Positions 10,901 to 24,100 of a stretch of 64,000 nt of DNA are shown piece after piece. How positions within the stretch are numbered: position 1 is the first letter of the stretch; each line of letters begins with the position of its first letter. The position numbers were made by a program, and so were the translations under genes. The notes below the pieces were generated by a model. That model worked only from the letters and a program-made list of their open reading frames with translations, searched no databases and had not been told where the DNA came from. Source of the stretch: Haliclystus octoradiatus (taxonomy: Eukaryota; Cnidaria; Staurozoa; Stauromedusae; Haliclystidae); assembly GCA_916610825.1 (NCBI GenBank), contig OU744451.1:20051482-20115481 (forward strand). The letters run 5' to 3'.

Positions 10901-13900
10901 AAAACGCCTTCAAAGTGGTGTTTTGACCCAAATGTTGCTGAGAAAAAAAGGGATTGGATCTAGCTTTATGACGAAAAAGAGTGGGCTTATCACGCGACGT
11001 CATCTTTGAGGTGACCTAGCTCTGAGAAGTCACACAAAGAAAATTTCTGACAAAGCTGAGCCAAGAACAAACATATAAACTCGCGAATTGTGTAAAAAAG
11101 CTGCAATTTGTGATTTCAGGAGCAGAATAATATCTATTGAAACGCTCAGTCGAAATAATTTCTCGTAGCGTCATTAAGCGCGATGAATCTGATATAGATT
11201 GGGGATTAACACAAATGTCAGGCGGTGCGAGTGTTCCTTTGTGACTAGTCTAGTGACACATATTAGTTACCTATTCTGGGTGACCGCAGTACTTCTTAAA
11301 TCTTAATTTGTAGACACGTGCCCTTCGAAATAGCTTTATCCTACGCTATATAAGTTATACCTATTTTTAAGTCTATCTGCAAGTTGTTCTCGAGTAAACA
11401 TTTCTACAATATATCCTTTTCATGATTTACATGTGAATGTAAACTGACTCGATTTGCACAGTCATGCACAGACGACTATTCCACAAGATAGATGATACTG
11501 CAAAGTATTAATTGTACTTTTTCGGATTTAATTAAGTATTACTAAAACATTAAATAGACATTCTTCAATTATCATTTCAACGTTTAAGTTTGAAATTGAT
11601 GTTTGTCTAGTAACACTTGAACCATGTAATCGTATAGTTTATACAACTGTAGATATATATATTATACTCAATAGTCTAACAAAGTGTTCATCATTTATTC
11701 ACCAAGTATTCAATTATTATAAAACCATTGAAAACTCTTCAGTACATTACACTGTAAAATTCTACAAAATATCAGAAAATAGTAAAACATGGTAGAGGGC
11801 TCGGACGTTCTTATTCAAGTTTACAGCCATATACTAGAAGTACAGTAATGTATATTCTATCATTTTTCAGTTTTGGGTATATATTCATTGCATAAATTGT
11901 TATCCTCTCTACCAACGTTATCTGATTAACAAAATTAGGGTTTTGCAATGTGAAGTCTCGTTCCTGATTATACATACGCCACCAAATTTTTTACCAGTCT
12001 AGTATTCATTCCTTTGGCTAGCATCATGTCACAATCTATAGTTCATAGGATGCGGTAATACAATGCAGAAGCTACTTTGCACAAAATACCTTTCTACAGA
12101 GACGATAAATCAGATGGCTGTGAAAAAAGAGGACTATAAACCAACGGGTAATAGGGTTTCCCACCATACATTTTGATATTTACCCTCAAAAGATTACTCC
12201 ATTTTCAGTTCAGACATATGCTTACAACAATAAATTCTACTTAGCTAGCTATTGTGGTCACCAAAGAATCTTTTGATATGTGTTAAATATGTGTGAGAAT
12301 GATATGTCAAAATCTAATCTGTATAATGCGCGCTACGAATGAAACATTTTCTGATTTTTATTTTCTTCAAATTCGTGAATTTTAAAATCATTAAATCATC
12401 TGGAATTTTGATACTCTTGAGTTTAAATGTTCTTCCTTACCTCAGTTTTGTGGAAGAGAAAAATAGATTGCCGCTACAGAGCTACGCCATCTCAAACGCA
12501 ATATCGCGTGATTAATCGGATCTAAAGTCTATTAGAAAACCACACGACTTGTGACTTTGTCGTCATAAAGCTAGATCCAATCCCTTTTTTTCCCTCAGCA
12601 ACATTTGGGTCAAAACACCACTTTGAAGGCATTTTTCACCAAGAAATAATTTCCAGATCGAAAAAAAGATTACGCCATTGTTTTTTTCACATCGGGTTCC
12701 ACTACATATGCAAAGATAGTCTGGGGGTTTATTCCCACTTTAACACGTTGGATTTCAATTCATGAAATGTTATTAAACAGCTCATATGTGAGCTGGGAAT
12801 TACCCCCTTTTTAGTCATATACTTGACAATCATGCTTTTTAAGTGAATAAAGTTACTTTTAAACATATAAAAAAATAATAACCCACTCACCTCCCCGCCA
12901 TTTCTTCCGGCCACAATCCAACTCATATCCGGAGGATAGGCACCTAGATTCAATAAATACAAAATTTTACAACACAATCTCAAGTTGAGACCTTTGCGAG
13001 GCCGGATCTACAATTTGAGGCTTAAACACATGCCTTGCTGTCTATTAAGTCTACTATAAAAGCTTTGGTCAAATCAATTTTGAATCAGGTCTATTTCTCT
13101 CTAGGCCTAAAGCATTTGCTTACTCTACTTACAACTACATCCAGCCCTCATGACCTGTATTTTTTCGCAATTCAGTTTAGTGATACTTCTTATGATGACA
13201 AATTTTAATTCAATCATTAGAAAAATATATTTAAAAAGTGCATTTGTGTGACTGCATTGTCGTGGCATAGACTGATGTATAAAATAGCATTAAGAACCTA
13301 CCTCCGTTAGCAGCTCTGGCTGTTTCTTCGTTGGGATAAGGATTTGGAAAGTAATCAGATAGCTGAAATACAAAGAAAAGAAAATCAATTTATTTGATTT
13401 GATGATCAAACAGATTTCTTTCTTAAACCCTTATTGGAAACGGTAGTCCAAAAACCCATTAAAAACATACATCCTTTCATTAGACCTAAAAGCAGCAAAC
13501 ATGGTCCGACAAACATGGTCCTTAAAGACTAAGTGAAATCCCCAAGGCTGGCGGACACATTCCGAAAAATAGCTCAAACGCTTCTTCAATTGTTTCTGAA
13601 CTTTTTTTTTTCAAAGTTAGCATATATTCCGTAAATACATAGAAATCCTTTGAAATCACCTCGATGCAATTCGCAGAGCATTACTTGTTTCATGTAAAGC
13701 ATCTGACAAAAGGTTTAGCCTTCTGTAATCCTAGAGGCGCTTCAACATTTTCTTCCGAGTTTTTTGTTGAGGTTTGACCAATAAATCATAAAAATATCAA
13801 TTTTCGGCTGAATTTACTCTAGCATTCCGATTCTAGGATTCCTACTTTTGTCAGACCTTGTTCACGTATTACCAACGAGATTTATGAAAACATTTGCCTA

Positions 13901-16689
13901 GAGGTATGAAAAAGCAGTATATTAAGACCCCTACCTTTCCTGGTCGTTGAAACATATTTCCGTCTTCATCTGGTCCATCTTCAACTTCAATCTTTACAAC
14001 AACAATAACAACAACATTAAAATGCATGATGAAACAATATTGATAATTGATAAATTAGAATGAGACATGCTAGAGTTACGCTACTTCAAGTTTCACTCTA
14101 CTTTCAAAACACTTTCGATTCTTTCGAACGATATGATTTTGATCTGTCTCGTTTCTCATTTCTGCTGTGTCGCAATCTTTTGCTGGTTTTGTAGTGGGCA
14201 TATTCGTCTCTGAATAGCCACTATAACCAAACAAACTGACGCAAAGAAGACAAATGTCTTGAATTATAATAATGTACCCTGAAACATATATCATCAACGA
14301 TGTTATAATGCAATTCTTTTTTTGCAATTATTTAGAAATTTTGTGTGTTTTTTTTCTCCCATGATGTCTAAGCTGTTTTGGCTCTGCACACCCAAACAAG
14401 GGAGTTAGCCAATCAAATCACTAGAACAGCATTCGAAAATCTCTTGAGTTGTACAAATTCTATGTGATGGATAACAAGGCTAGATTCAGCACACATACAT
14501 ACCTCTTCAGCCAGAGCCCTAGCCTCTAATTCAGTATGAGAAACACCAACAAGATTTCTGAACGCAATCTGTTTCATACTATGACAGGCTGCACAAACTT
14601 GTTTATAAACAGTGTAACCACGACGAATGCTGAAAAGTAAAACAGAATACATTTATAAACATGTATGTAGCAGCCAGCTTATTATATGTTGAGAAAGTGA
14701 CCCCTATATACAGGTGGTATTTATATACAGGGTTGGTATATACCTGGCATGATCAAATGATTTGAACATTCCATTGTGACTCCACATGTATTTGGGCGGA
14801 GGAAGATCTCCATCTGATGCTTCAACTGGAGGCTGTAAAAGCATTCCAGTGCCTAAGCCTGCAGCCGCAGTACCACCAAGAAATGCCAAATGCTACAATG
14901 ATAAATAGAGTAAAATATCATCTGAGAGGCTTATAAGTTAGTTATTTTGTTCTGTCTGAATCAAGTACAAGGAGAATGCCTTTTGCTTAAAATTTGAGTT
15001 ACTATCATATATTCCTAAAGAATTACTGTACTTTCCTTCATGTTTAAGAACAGTAATCGAGACTATGTATCCACATCCATTTATTTAAAAGAGTTGGAGC
15101 ACGCTTTCACGCGCCGCTATCATCCCCTGTTGGACAGATGCCAGTCATGTGATTTTTGGACACCATTTTAGATCTTTCGGAAACAGGATTCCCATTTCAA
15201 GCGAAACGCTCAAAAAATAAAACTTTTGTTGTGAAAGAAAATTAACATAGGTAATTAATTTTTGTATTAATGGACACAATAGTAATCAAAAAAACAGTAT
15301 TGTTTACTACACCAACTGCGGACAAGAACTAGAAAAAAGGAGTCATTGTCTGCAAAGAATAGAGCGTACGATGTCGTCCAAAAACTCCTTTTCCATGTAG
15401 CAATTCCAATAGCATTGATTGTATGTATTTACGCCTGAGCAACAAGATGATGAGATTCAGAGATAGATAACAGAGTATACACTAACGTAGATTGTTATGA
15501 TAATTTTGAGAGTCCAGCAAATTAATATTGAAAAAGACAACTATTAATTAAATGGTTATATTACTCTTGTCTTATTAAACAATCCAAATCATTTCACACG
15601 GTACCAAAAAAAAAATTGCAGAAGAAAAACACAATATTTTACCGCATATGCGCACTGTTAGAAACGATTAAAATGGTGTGAATGCCCCAACTCTTGTAAA
15701 ATAGATGGCTCTGCCTGTATCGCCCTACAGAAGGCACCCATACTAGCTCTTTTCAGCCTTGACACTGCAGATCAATTTAATAGACTTTATGGCAGATTGG
15801 CCTTGATGGGTCTACATCATGTTTATAGCTAGTTAGACAGACTAGTTGACATCGCTGTTTATGTTATGATGTAACATAACATCCTATTGTTATATTTATG
15901 CAAATCAGAGGTAGGCTTACAAATGTAAACAGTGAATTTTCAAATACAGAAATGTACCTTACAAGTTTGAGCTGGCAATAAGAATGACAACCGCATTATA
16001 GAAACAAAACTGTATAACTTCTACATGGCAATTTGATTGAATGTGATAGCGAGCATACTAAATATCCGAATAAAGCATGAATTCGGAAAACAAATACAAA
16101 CGAAGTTTAGTGATAATTAGTGAACTACGGAATCGAGATATATGCCTATTCTATACGTACCAGAGCATTAGCTTTTTGTTTTGAACCAGATGCTGTTTGG
16201 GATAGCTAATGAATTGGAAAATAATAATCAACGTAGATATTAGATAAATAGAAGTAACATAGTAATAGCCGTTTGTCTTGATATGAAATGCAACATGGCA
16301 TGCTGTTGACTCGTCACGTTCTTCTACTATTATAATAATTACGGAATATTTGAATACTCGCTGGCTTCATAAGCTCTGGAGTTAGTAAAGTTAGCCTGAA
16401 ATTTCAAATATATTATTAAACGATGATTGATAGCAATTTGCATATCATGCAGTATTGAATAACAACCATAGGCACCCTAGAAATAATTCTAATTATCAAG
16501 TACAAAATGAAATAAATCAGTTTCAAACCGGCCTTTAAGGTGTCCAATGAAAGTGATGTTTACACATCGGATATGAAGAAATTGATGAAATAAACCATCC
16601 TGTTCTATAAATAAAGGATCGAACTTTACCTTGCAAGACTTCTGTAATAGTTTTGCACCATTTTCCAGGCAGTATTTAGAGCGAAACAT
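7999..16689 (-). CDS. CYC1: Cytochrome c1, heme subunit of respiratory complex III (complete, 11 exons)
   Basis: Exons in coding order: 16630-16689, 16161-16205, 14744-14892, 14503-14629, 13935-13991, 13302-13362, 12891-12943, 10274-10421, 9482-9544, 8803-8840, 7999-8100. They total 903 nt (300 aa plus stop) and every junction keeps phase. The protein carries electrons from the Rieske protein to cytochrome c in the inner mitochondrial membrane. Seen: a basic N-terminal presequence followed by a small hydrophobic segment (residues 36-50), the covalent heme site CAACH at residues 97-101, GYNDPPTG and [11 protein letters not shown] (the expected axial Met is residue 220), [26 protein letters not shown], a C-terminal membrane helix from residue 268, and WSVLKSRK near the end. 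Length is normal for the family (about 300-325 aa). The first ATG at 16687-16689 is used because it begins a presequence-like exon. Large introns hold DNA transposons. Other identities are unlikely. Confidence 0.95.
9707..9879. mobile_element. pogo-type MITE, copy
   Basis: It starts CAGTCAAACTTGTTACAGCG and ends CAGGGTTCACTG. The core contains ACCTGTCTATAGTGG. It belongs to the CAGTSAAACCTG family seen throughout the window. Confidence 0.75.
9977..10153. mobile_element. pogo-type MITE, well-preserved copy
   Basis: It runs from CAGTCAAACCTGTTATAGTG to TATACAGGTTTCACTG and is flanked by TA on both sides, the pogo/Tc1 target. It lies between two CYC1 exons. Confidence 0.85.
10797..12739. mobile_element. 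TTAA-flanked DNA element with about 190-bp inverted repeats (1943 bp)
   Basis: Both ends begin AGTGGGAATAAACCCCCA reading inward, and similarity continues for roughly 190 bp (for example CAAAGTGGTGTTTTGACCCA in both arms). TTAA flanks both sides (10793-10796, 12740-12743). It occupies most of a CYC1 intron. No transposase frame was seen. TTAA targeting fits piggyBac or Kolobok; the superfamily is not certain. Confidence 0.8.
13700..13860. repeat. hAT-like MITE copy (CAGGG..ATCCTAG family), degraded
   Basis: It shares GTAATCCTAGAGGCGCTTCA and a tail ATTCCTACTTTTGTCAGACC with copies at 37932-38108 and 47097-47266. Confidence 0.6.
14893..16160. other. CYC1 intron, mostly unassigned
   Basis: About 15695-15830 resembles the body of SINE family 2 in reverse (GACACTGCAGATCAATTTAA). 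The rest shows no exon or clear element. Confidence 0.5.
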
Positions 16690-16793
16690 GTTTTTAGAGA
16701 TTGCACCCCTCCGTTAATGGAGAAGTTGCTATTGCCGAGAGATTATTGCGGTGGGAGCCCTGGGAGCAAATCATAGTTTGAGATAGATTCAAA
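16690..16793. promoter_or_regulatory. Candidate bidirectional promoter between CYC1 and a short plus-strand gene
   Basis: Only 104 bp separate the CYC1 start codon (minus) from the plus-strand ATG at 16794. The stretch is more GC-rich than its surroundings and no TATA box stands out. Short head-to-head spacing suggests shared promoter activity. This is inferred from position and depends on the plus-strand gene being real. Confidence 0.35.
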
Positions 16794-18014
16794 ATGGCAG
16801 AAATCCCTCTTATGAACGGACAGCATAGATTGACCGTTTACAAAGGTATGCATGTTTTGGGCTTTCATTGCTCTTATTAGTCCATGTACAATAGCCAAAT
16901 CATGAGCATAATGATGTTCGTTTAAATTGTGACAAAATAAAAGAGATTTGAAGAAGGTCGTATGAGAAATAAGATCTAAGAAAGATTAATTGGCGTCAAA
17001 CGTATATGGCTGTATTGGTACCTAATACATATCATCATTGTTGGTCCCTATACGTAAGTGGGAGCCTTAGGTTTTCCTTGCATTAATTGCCCGCCAAGTT
17101 TTAAACCATTGACAAATAAAACGACAACAACCCGGTCAGGGATATCGATTATGATGGCACCATTATCATTATTGAAAATTGTCTACATAAAAATTGGATT
17201 GGTTAAATATTTCAAATGATGCAAATTTATTTTGTACATTCTTATTTTGTACTTGGCTGCCAGCTTAATTTTGAGTTGATAAACTAATCCAGTTTCGGAC
17301 TATTTACAGGAATTTGTCTGACATATTTTGGAGTCAGAGTCTATCTTTCTTACATTTTTGGAGTCGGATTCGGAGTCAAACGCTTCTATAAGAACTTTTG
17401 TTTGGATTCTTAGTCTGAAAATTCAGATTTTGTATCGTCCTTTGTTATCCAAGATTCAAAGTGGTGGAACAATATTAATTTTATCTAGATTCTACGATCA
17501 AAATCAAAAACTCAGTAGATATACGATCAACAAAAATATCAGTAAGCATAACAATAACGAATTATACAAATAAAATCTCAACATAACATAGTATATAAAC
17601 ATCAAAAATAACTAATGTAATAATACAAACATGGCATACTAATACATTAAGTCTACTATTACATCTAGTTTGGACAATTTGTTTTAAACAAAATCAATTG
17701 TATGAAAAGACATATAATCAAAAAAATAAAGGTTCACAGCAACATAAATTTCAAAGAAGGTTAGCAAGACTCGTAGGTTAGCAAAGGGTAGCACTCAGCG
17801 TTGATAATGCTTTTTTACAGATGCTGCTCCAATTGAAGAGTCATTTTGCATAACTAATCATGTTTCTTTGCGATTTGATTTTTCTAACATCAAATCCTTC
17901 CCGACATTAATGTTTTTTATTATCAAATCCCATATAGTGGAGTTATTCACATATATTAGTAAAACAGAACAGAAATACCAGGGGATATATAAAGTTCAGA
18001 TGGAAGAATTGTAA
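16794..18014 (+). CDS. Candidate small two-exon gene, about 81 aa, function unknown
   Basis: Exon 1 is 16794-16845: an ATG in good context (aaaATGG) opening MAEIPLMNGQHRLTVYK, then a donor G|gtatgc. A strong acceptor (cttttttacag) at 17820 opens an in-phase frame from 17821 to a TAA at 18012-18014, giving 64 further residues that start DAAPIEESFCITNHVSL. No family was recognised. A weaker alternative second exon starts at 17310 (acceptor ctatttacag), also in phase, ending at TAG 17411-17413 after 34 hydrophobic residues; that stretch contains GAGTC-rich repeat sequence, so I rank it second. The gene would lie head-to-head with CYC1 and tail-to-tail with EDC4, filling the gap between them. Exon 1 is better supported than exon 2. 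Confidence 0.35.
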
Positions 18015-18120
18015 AACTGGATTATGCATCTAAGTTGTTGCTCAACGCCCACATGAAATCACACCAAATCCTTCTCAACAGCAACAGAATTTCACAATAT
18101 CAAATCAATGATTCAAGACT

Positions 18121-21100
18121 TTACTGCACTCTAGCCCCACCAGCAATTATCGATAACTGTCTTAACGCTTTGATATGTAATTTGGATTGGTCATCATTTA
18201 TTTGTAATTTTTCATCTTTGACAATGGCGATTTGTTTCAATAGAGCATCAATGATATCAGTGATGTGCATCATAGTCATGGGATCATCAGGGTCTAACGC
18301 AAATATTGCATTTTGAAGCCAGCTATAAAAATGTAAGAGAAGAAGACACATAGTTAAAGGAGCAACATTGACAGGCGGTCGCTACAAGCTCAAGTTGAAT
18401 TAAGCACAGCGTAAATCAACAATCAATGTCAGTCACCGCTTCAGCACCAGGCTACAAGTTTCAAATTTTAGTATGGTTTCAGGATTAGAAACAATACAAA
18501 CAACAGACACGCACATGACTCTGAACGCGTAGAGAAAACCGGTCAATTTTGCCCTTTAAAAGAAATAAATTTTCAAACTCATAATCACTTAGTTAAATGC
18601 TAATCATGTTGGTTAATATCAATCCCATCACTACAAAAATGAGATAGGTGTCACATGATGCAGCGACAACATAACATACAGTAAAAAGTTAAAGCCTGTA
18701 TCAAACAGCCTGCTATGAGAGGTAAACAAATTGAACACTGTGTACAGGTTTCTATATACAGGGTTGATTCAACAGAAAATAGTATCTTATTTCTATTATC
18801 TTATTAATAGTATTCTAGAGGAGTGGTTCTTTTTGCTAAGAGCAATGATTGTAACTATTCTTTAATGATCTCAGCCGCGACACTGCAGTTCAATTTCAGC
18901 AGATTCCCATGACAGATGGGCCTCGATTGTAAATGGGCACTAATTTAATGTTTAGATAACGTCAAGGCTGAGTTGACCTTTGAGGGATTTGAACTGAAGT
19001 CAGCTAGATATGATCAGATCTGAGCTAGGCTGCTCTGCCATCTGAGCTAACACCCCCTGTCCCTGTAATTAACTATTCAAAAACGTATCCAATACATCAA
19101 TGTCGCACTGAAAAGACTTTTCATGTTTTTCTGTAAAAATTATGACCGTGATAAGGATTGGTAATGATGATACATCTCACACTTACTTTGTTTTCTTCGG
19201 TGTTTCGTTACTTAAATCAGCTGATAATTGCTGAATCAACGATAAGATAATTGCCTGTGGTAAAGGTGCTGCTGTTGAGTTGAATAAAGTTTTTGGATCA
19301 ACAAGATCACATGTATGCGACAAAATAGGTAAATTTGTTAATGATAATGCCAATTCAAAGGCTTTTGGTATTTGGTCATCTTGAATCAATGCATAAATCT
19401 CAGCCTGAAAACAATTGAACAAACAAAGCATTACAACAGTGTACAGTATATTAATAATACAGTGAAACCTGTATATAACAACCAGCTACGACAGGTAGAT
19501 AAATTGACCACTATAGACAGGTGGCCATTGTATAGAGGTGACCGTTATAACAGGTTTTACTGTAATAATAAAAAATTGCTATCTACAAAATATGTACAAT
19601 GAAAAAAAATACATCAGCATCTTGATGAATAATATAAAACTAATTAAAAACAACCATGTATATTTATAAAAATGTTTAAAGCCAAATTGATCATTCTGCA
19701 GTTGTTGGATTAAAGGTGGGCGTAAAGCTCACCCTCGTTGAAATGGTTCTGATGGCTGATTAGCGGAGGCCAGGAACAAGGCCAAAGTTGTTTTGAGACA
19801 ACATGAGGTGTGGCTGATTTTTTTTTGATTTATCATTTTTCCGCAAACCGGGTAAGCTTCCAGCTTTTTTTCCCCAGGGTGGTTGGTTAATTTGTTAGTA
19901 TTTTGAAGCTTGTGTGAGTTTAATAGCCGGATGCCCTTCCTGACACCAACCTATAGTGATCCGGACAGGTATTGAACCCGAGACCCTGCAGGCCGTGGTC
20001 CAATGCCCTAGCCACTACACCAAGCCCGTATATGAGGGAGATCTGTTTTCTCTTGACTGTTTCTTCTGCTTTTGGTATACCAGAATTTTGACTGGCTCAA
20101 GTCCCGCTTTCTTTTTGCTGCCTCATTTTCATGATTGGAAAGCGGGACTTGTGTCCTTTGAGAACCGTTGTGCAGAATGCTGCACAATGGTATTTTGTTT
20201 GATCCTATTGTTTCATAAATGTTCACGCGCTCATAAAGCGGAAAAAGACGGGGCACCCAACACAAGCAAGTGTTCTAATGGCGTATAAAGTTATAGAGAA
20301 TTTTAGCTTGGAATTAGAAAGTTTTACAAACGTTTAGGATAATTGATGTTCATTCAAGTCTTCCAAAGTAACACAAGTAATTGTTTTTATAGAGTAGATT
20401 GGTCTCTCGTTAACATATCAAATGACAAATTTATGATCAGAACAAAATATTCACGATAATCCGAAATCACGACTTCACGAGGTTGGCTAGGAACGGGAAT
20501 TTGATCATTATTGGACATCAATTAAAGAAATGCCACAGCCAATTGACTAGGAAACATATCTGCCATAGAAACACCTTCGGCAGCGCCGACTTGATGATCG
20601 GAAAAGGCTTCAATGTTTAGTTTTTGCAGTCCAAATGTTGTGTTTACCATATTAACAGTTTACATTAATTATGTTTGTATCACGTCTTGCTCTGCATGTA
20701 CACTGTAATTTGCAGTCGCTCTTTTTATAAATCAACCTTTGGTGCGGAATCAACATGTAATAGTATGTAATCTTTCAGAACTTTAAACAAGCTTAATAGC
20801 TTCGCAAATTTCAGGTGCCACTGATTTCACATTCCACATTGAGCCTCCCTGGAACACTAACAGCTACGTGCATCACTTCCTGTAAACTGAGGCGGTTTCT
20901 CTGTGTTTTGAGACAATAGATTTCTCAAAGGACACAAGTCTCATTTCCCAATCGATCAAGATCGGCATAACACAGAAGTGAGACTTGAGCAAGTCAAACC
21001 AGAATATTGAGTTGTGTATGACAACAGTGTATTATACAATCATCAGCATCATATTATGCAATATTGAATAATTTTCTGTTCTACATGAACAATACTATTA

Positions 21101-24100
21101 CAAACAATATTGAATACTATGGGTTGTATAAATAAGATTGTTTGTGTTGCATTTAACTGATAACGTTTCGATATTAGGGCTTTAATGGAAGTTCCACTCA
21201 TTCTATTTTAATATCGAAATCGAGATAAGTAATCAAACAAAATAAAGCCATCTGAGAAACAAGCAAGTTATTTCAGCCTTTTGGGTGTCTCATAGCATCT
21301 CAAGTGTATTAAATTCTAATGGTGAACAGTAAGGCTTAGGGTTATATGGACGCACCGAACTCAATTCGAATTAGGTGCGACACCGAATTGCATTAAATTC
21401 GCATTTGGGGTTATACAGACGAACCGAATGTCGACGATCTTTACAAACTGGCCAAAATGTAAAGTGATAGGAAGTAGTTTTCTTGGAATTATACCGCATG
21501 CTTTGAAACCAGAGTGTTTTGTTTGCATTATTTTTCATTTTCAGCGATCTTTCAGTTCTATTTTGCCTATCTATAATTTGAAGCTTGTAATGAAGTAGTA
21601 ATCTCAAAGGTTTGAAAGCATTTTTACGGGAGACAGTTTTTGTTCTAACAAGGCATAGTACTCAAAGCAAATTAAATGCAAATTTCCATTAAAATAACGT
21701 ATTATGATAAAAGCGACCCCAATTCTAGTGCTGATGCATTGCGATTGACTAAAATAAAACGTTTTTAAAATGTTTTAAATCATGATTTTGGAAAACATCA
21801 GCTTCCCTGTCAGCCATCTTTCAATCATATAAACAAGCCACCATAACAACATCCCAAAAGCGATGTTCTTTCTATCGTATTGCCATGGAAACATCCTTTA
21901 AAATGATTTATGATTTGCACATCTCCAGGTTTATTGCCATATAAGGTAGATATAGTAGCTATGTCACGGCACCGTGAGTCGAATGTATTTAGTTCGGTGC
22001 GATGATAGCTCGCTCGTATAACACGGCGATGAACTTAATTCATGGAGAAGAGCTCCGCACGTCAAGGCATGACGTGCGGAGCTAGCTTGGCGCACTTAAT
22101 GTTTTTTGAGGAATGTTGATGAACCGAATGATGTTATACGAAGCGCGCTATCATGAGATTTAATTCGAATGAATGAATCAATTGAGTTCGGTGCGTCCAT
22201 ATAACCCTAGCCTAAAGCAGTTTATAATTGGTTTATAAAATAGCTAGCACATTGTTATTGTGTTTAATAATTGAGTTTAGAAGATTTTATTTCGGTTTTT
22301 TGAAATTTTGACATCAGCAATATTTTAAATGTATATGAACGAAACTGAAAGGAATTTGAACGTCAATTCGAGTCTTACCTTGAAAGGTCTGTTATCTATG
22401 TTTTTTGAGCAAAAAGAATTGAGAATATGACTATAAAATTTTACACAGGGTTATACATCATTGGGAGAAGCAGTTTATTCCAATCATGGAAGGTAATTAA
22501 ACTGACAACTATTAGAAGTGGCTTTTACATACAGGTTTGATTCTATAAAAAATACAATGTTAGACATCGCAATAGTGACCACTATAGACAGGTGGTTGCT
22601 GTATAGAGGTGCCCATTATAACAGGTTTGACAGGAATCAACATTTTCCTGTATAAAAATTGGCATTGTTTACACTCGGCTTTACAATGATCTTGTATATA
22701 ATAGCCAGCTAAATTGGTAGTAGGTAGATAAATTGACCATTATAGACAGGTGACCTTTATATACATGTTTGGTTCAATGGAAAATACCATTTTTGACATT
22801 GCAAGACTGACCACTATAGACAAGTGGTCGATACGTAGAGGTGACCGTTATAACAGTTTTCAGGTTTGACTGTACTGTGACAAGTCCTACTTGTTCATAG
22901 CAAACACATTATAGGTTCATTTTACATAATTAAGCATCCAAATTGAAATCAAAAAGAAAGGGAAACAATGGGTACAAAGTGTATACAGTATATCAGTATA
23001 CACTGTACCCAGCGTTTGATAAAATAGGGGATTCCAAAACTGAGAGTACCGGAAGACTAGAACAGATTCAGAAGGAGGGGAGGGAAAGCTGTATTTAAGT
23101 TTGTATAAAATTTCAGAAGTAATATGATTTGCTTTCTTTCCTTTGGAAGACGAGTAAAAACGACAGGAGTCGAAAACATTTTTCAGTGCCTGCGACTACA
23201 TAATTTTACCTTGTGTTCCGTATGATGAAATATAATTAAAAATAATAATAATAGGCTAGACCTAGAAGCGTCAAACCTACGGGTTGTCGTAGCCTTATGA
23301 TATAGACAGTTACTACGCGCCTAGACTTTAGAACTTTTGTAGACTATAAAATATAACCACGTTTTTAGTATTAGAATAATTATATATGTATGTTTATGTT
23401 TTACGCCTTGTTGAGCAAAGTTAATTGACTTATATTGTTCTATTATGTAAAATAAGAAGAATAGATTTGTAGACACCTTTGTTATGTTATTTTGTATATA
23501 AACTCGTTAATATGCCGGTAAAATCAATTAGTAAAGTCGAAGAAAGAAGAAGGCTAATTCACGAAGACAGAAGAAGAAGATCAACACAGAAAGATATGAA
23601 AGACAGAAAACCCGTGGAAAATTACCGATGTAAGAATCTATAATAATGCTGTATAAATAGACAAGTTTCATAAGAATAGTATAATCACATAGTTAATAGC
23701 ATTTATTTACGATTTGTATTTTGTTTCATTATTTAGTGAATTTTACAGTTTAATATAATCTCAGTCAATCTACGGCGTCTTTAATTTGGCCTTAGACTTC
23801 AGAACATAAAGATTCAATCGACGACTTGAGAAGAAGTTGTGTTCGAATAGACGATGGCCAATCCAGATGTAGACACCCTCATGTACCAGAGAAGGAGTGC
23901 CAAAGGAAGAGTGACGAGAGTCATGCGAAAGATGGATGATCTAGTTGAGCAAGCAACTGATGATATCAATGAACTCGATGATGACCTCCGTACACTCTAC
24001 ATATGCTATGAGAAAGCAGAAAATATTCATGAAGAATTATAACTTCTGCTATCAATAGAAAATACAGACCAAGATGATGACACGTGGATAGAACAATTGC

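Noticed and set aside
18035-18316. Plus-strand frame of 93 codons
   Set aside because: It is the mirror of the last EDC4 exon, whose protein is conserved.
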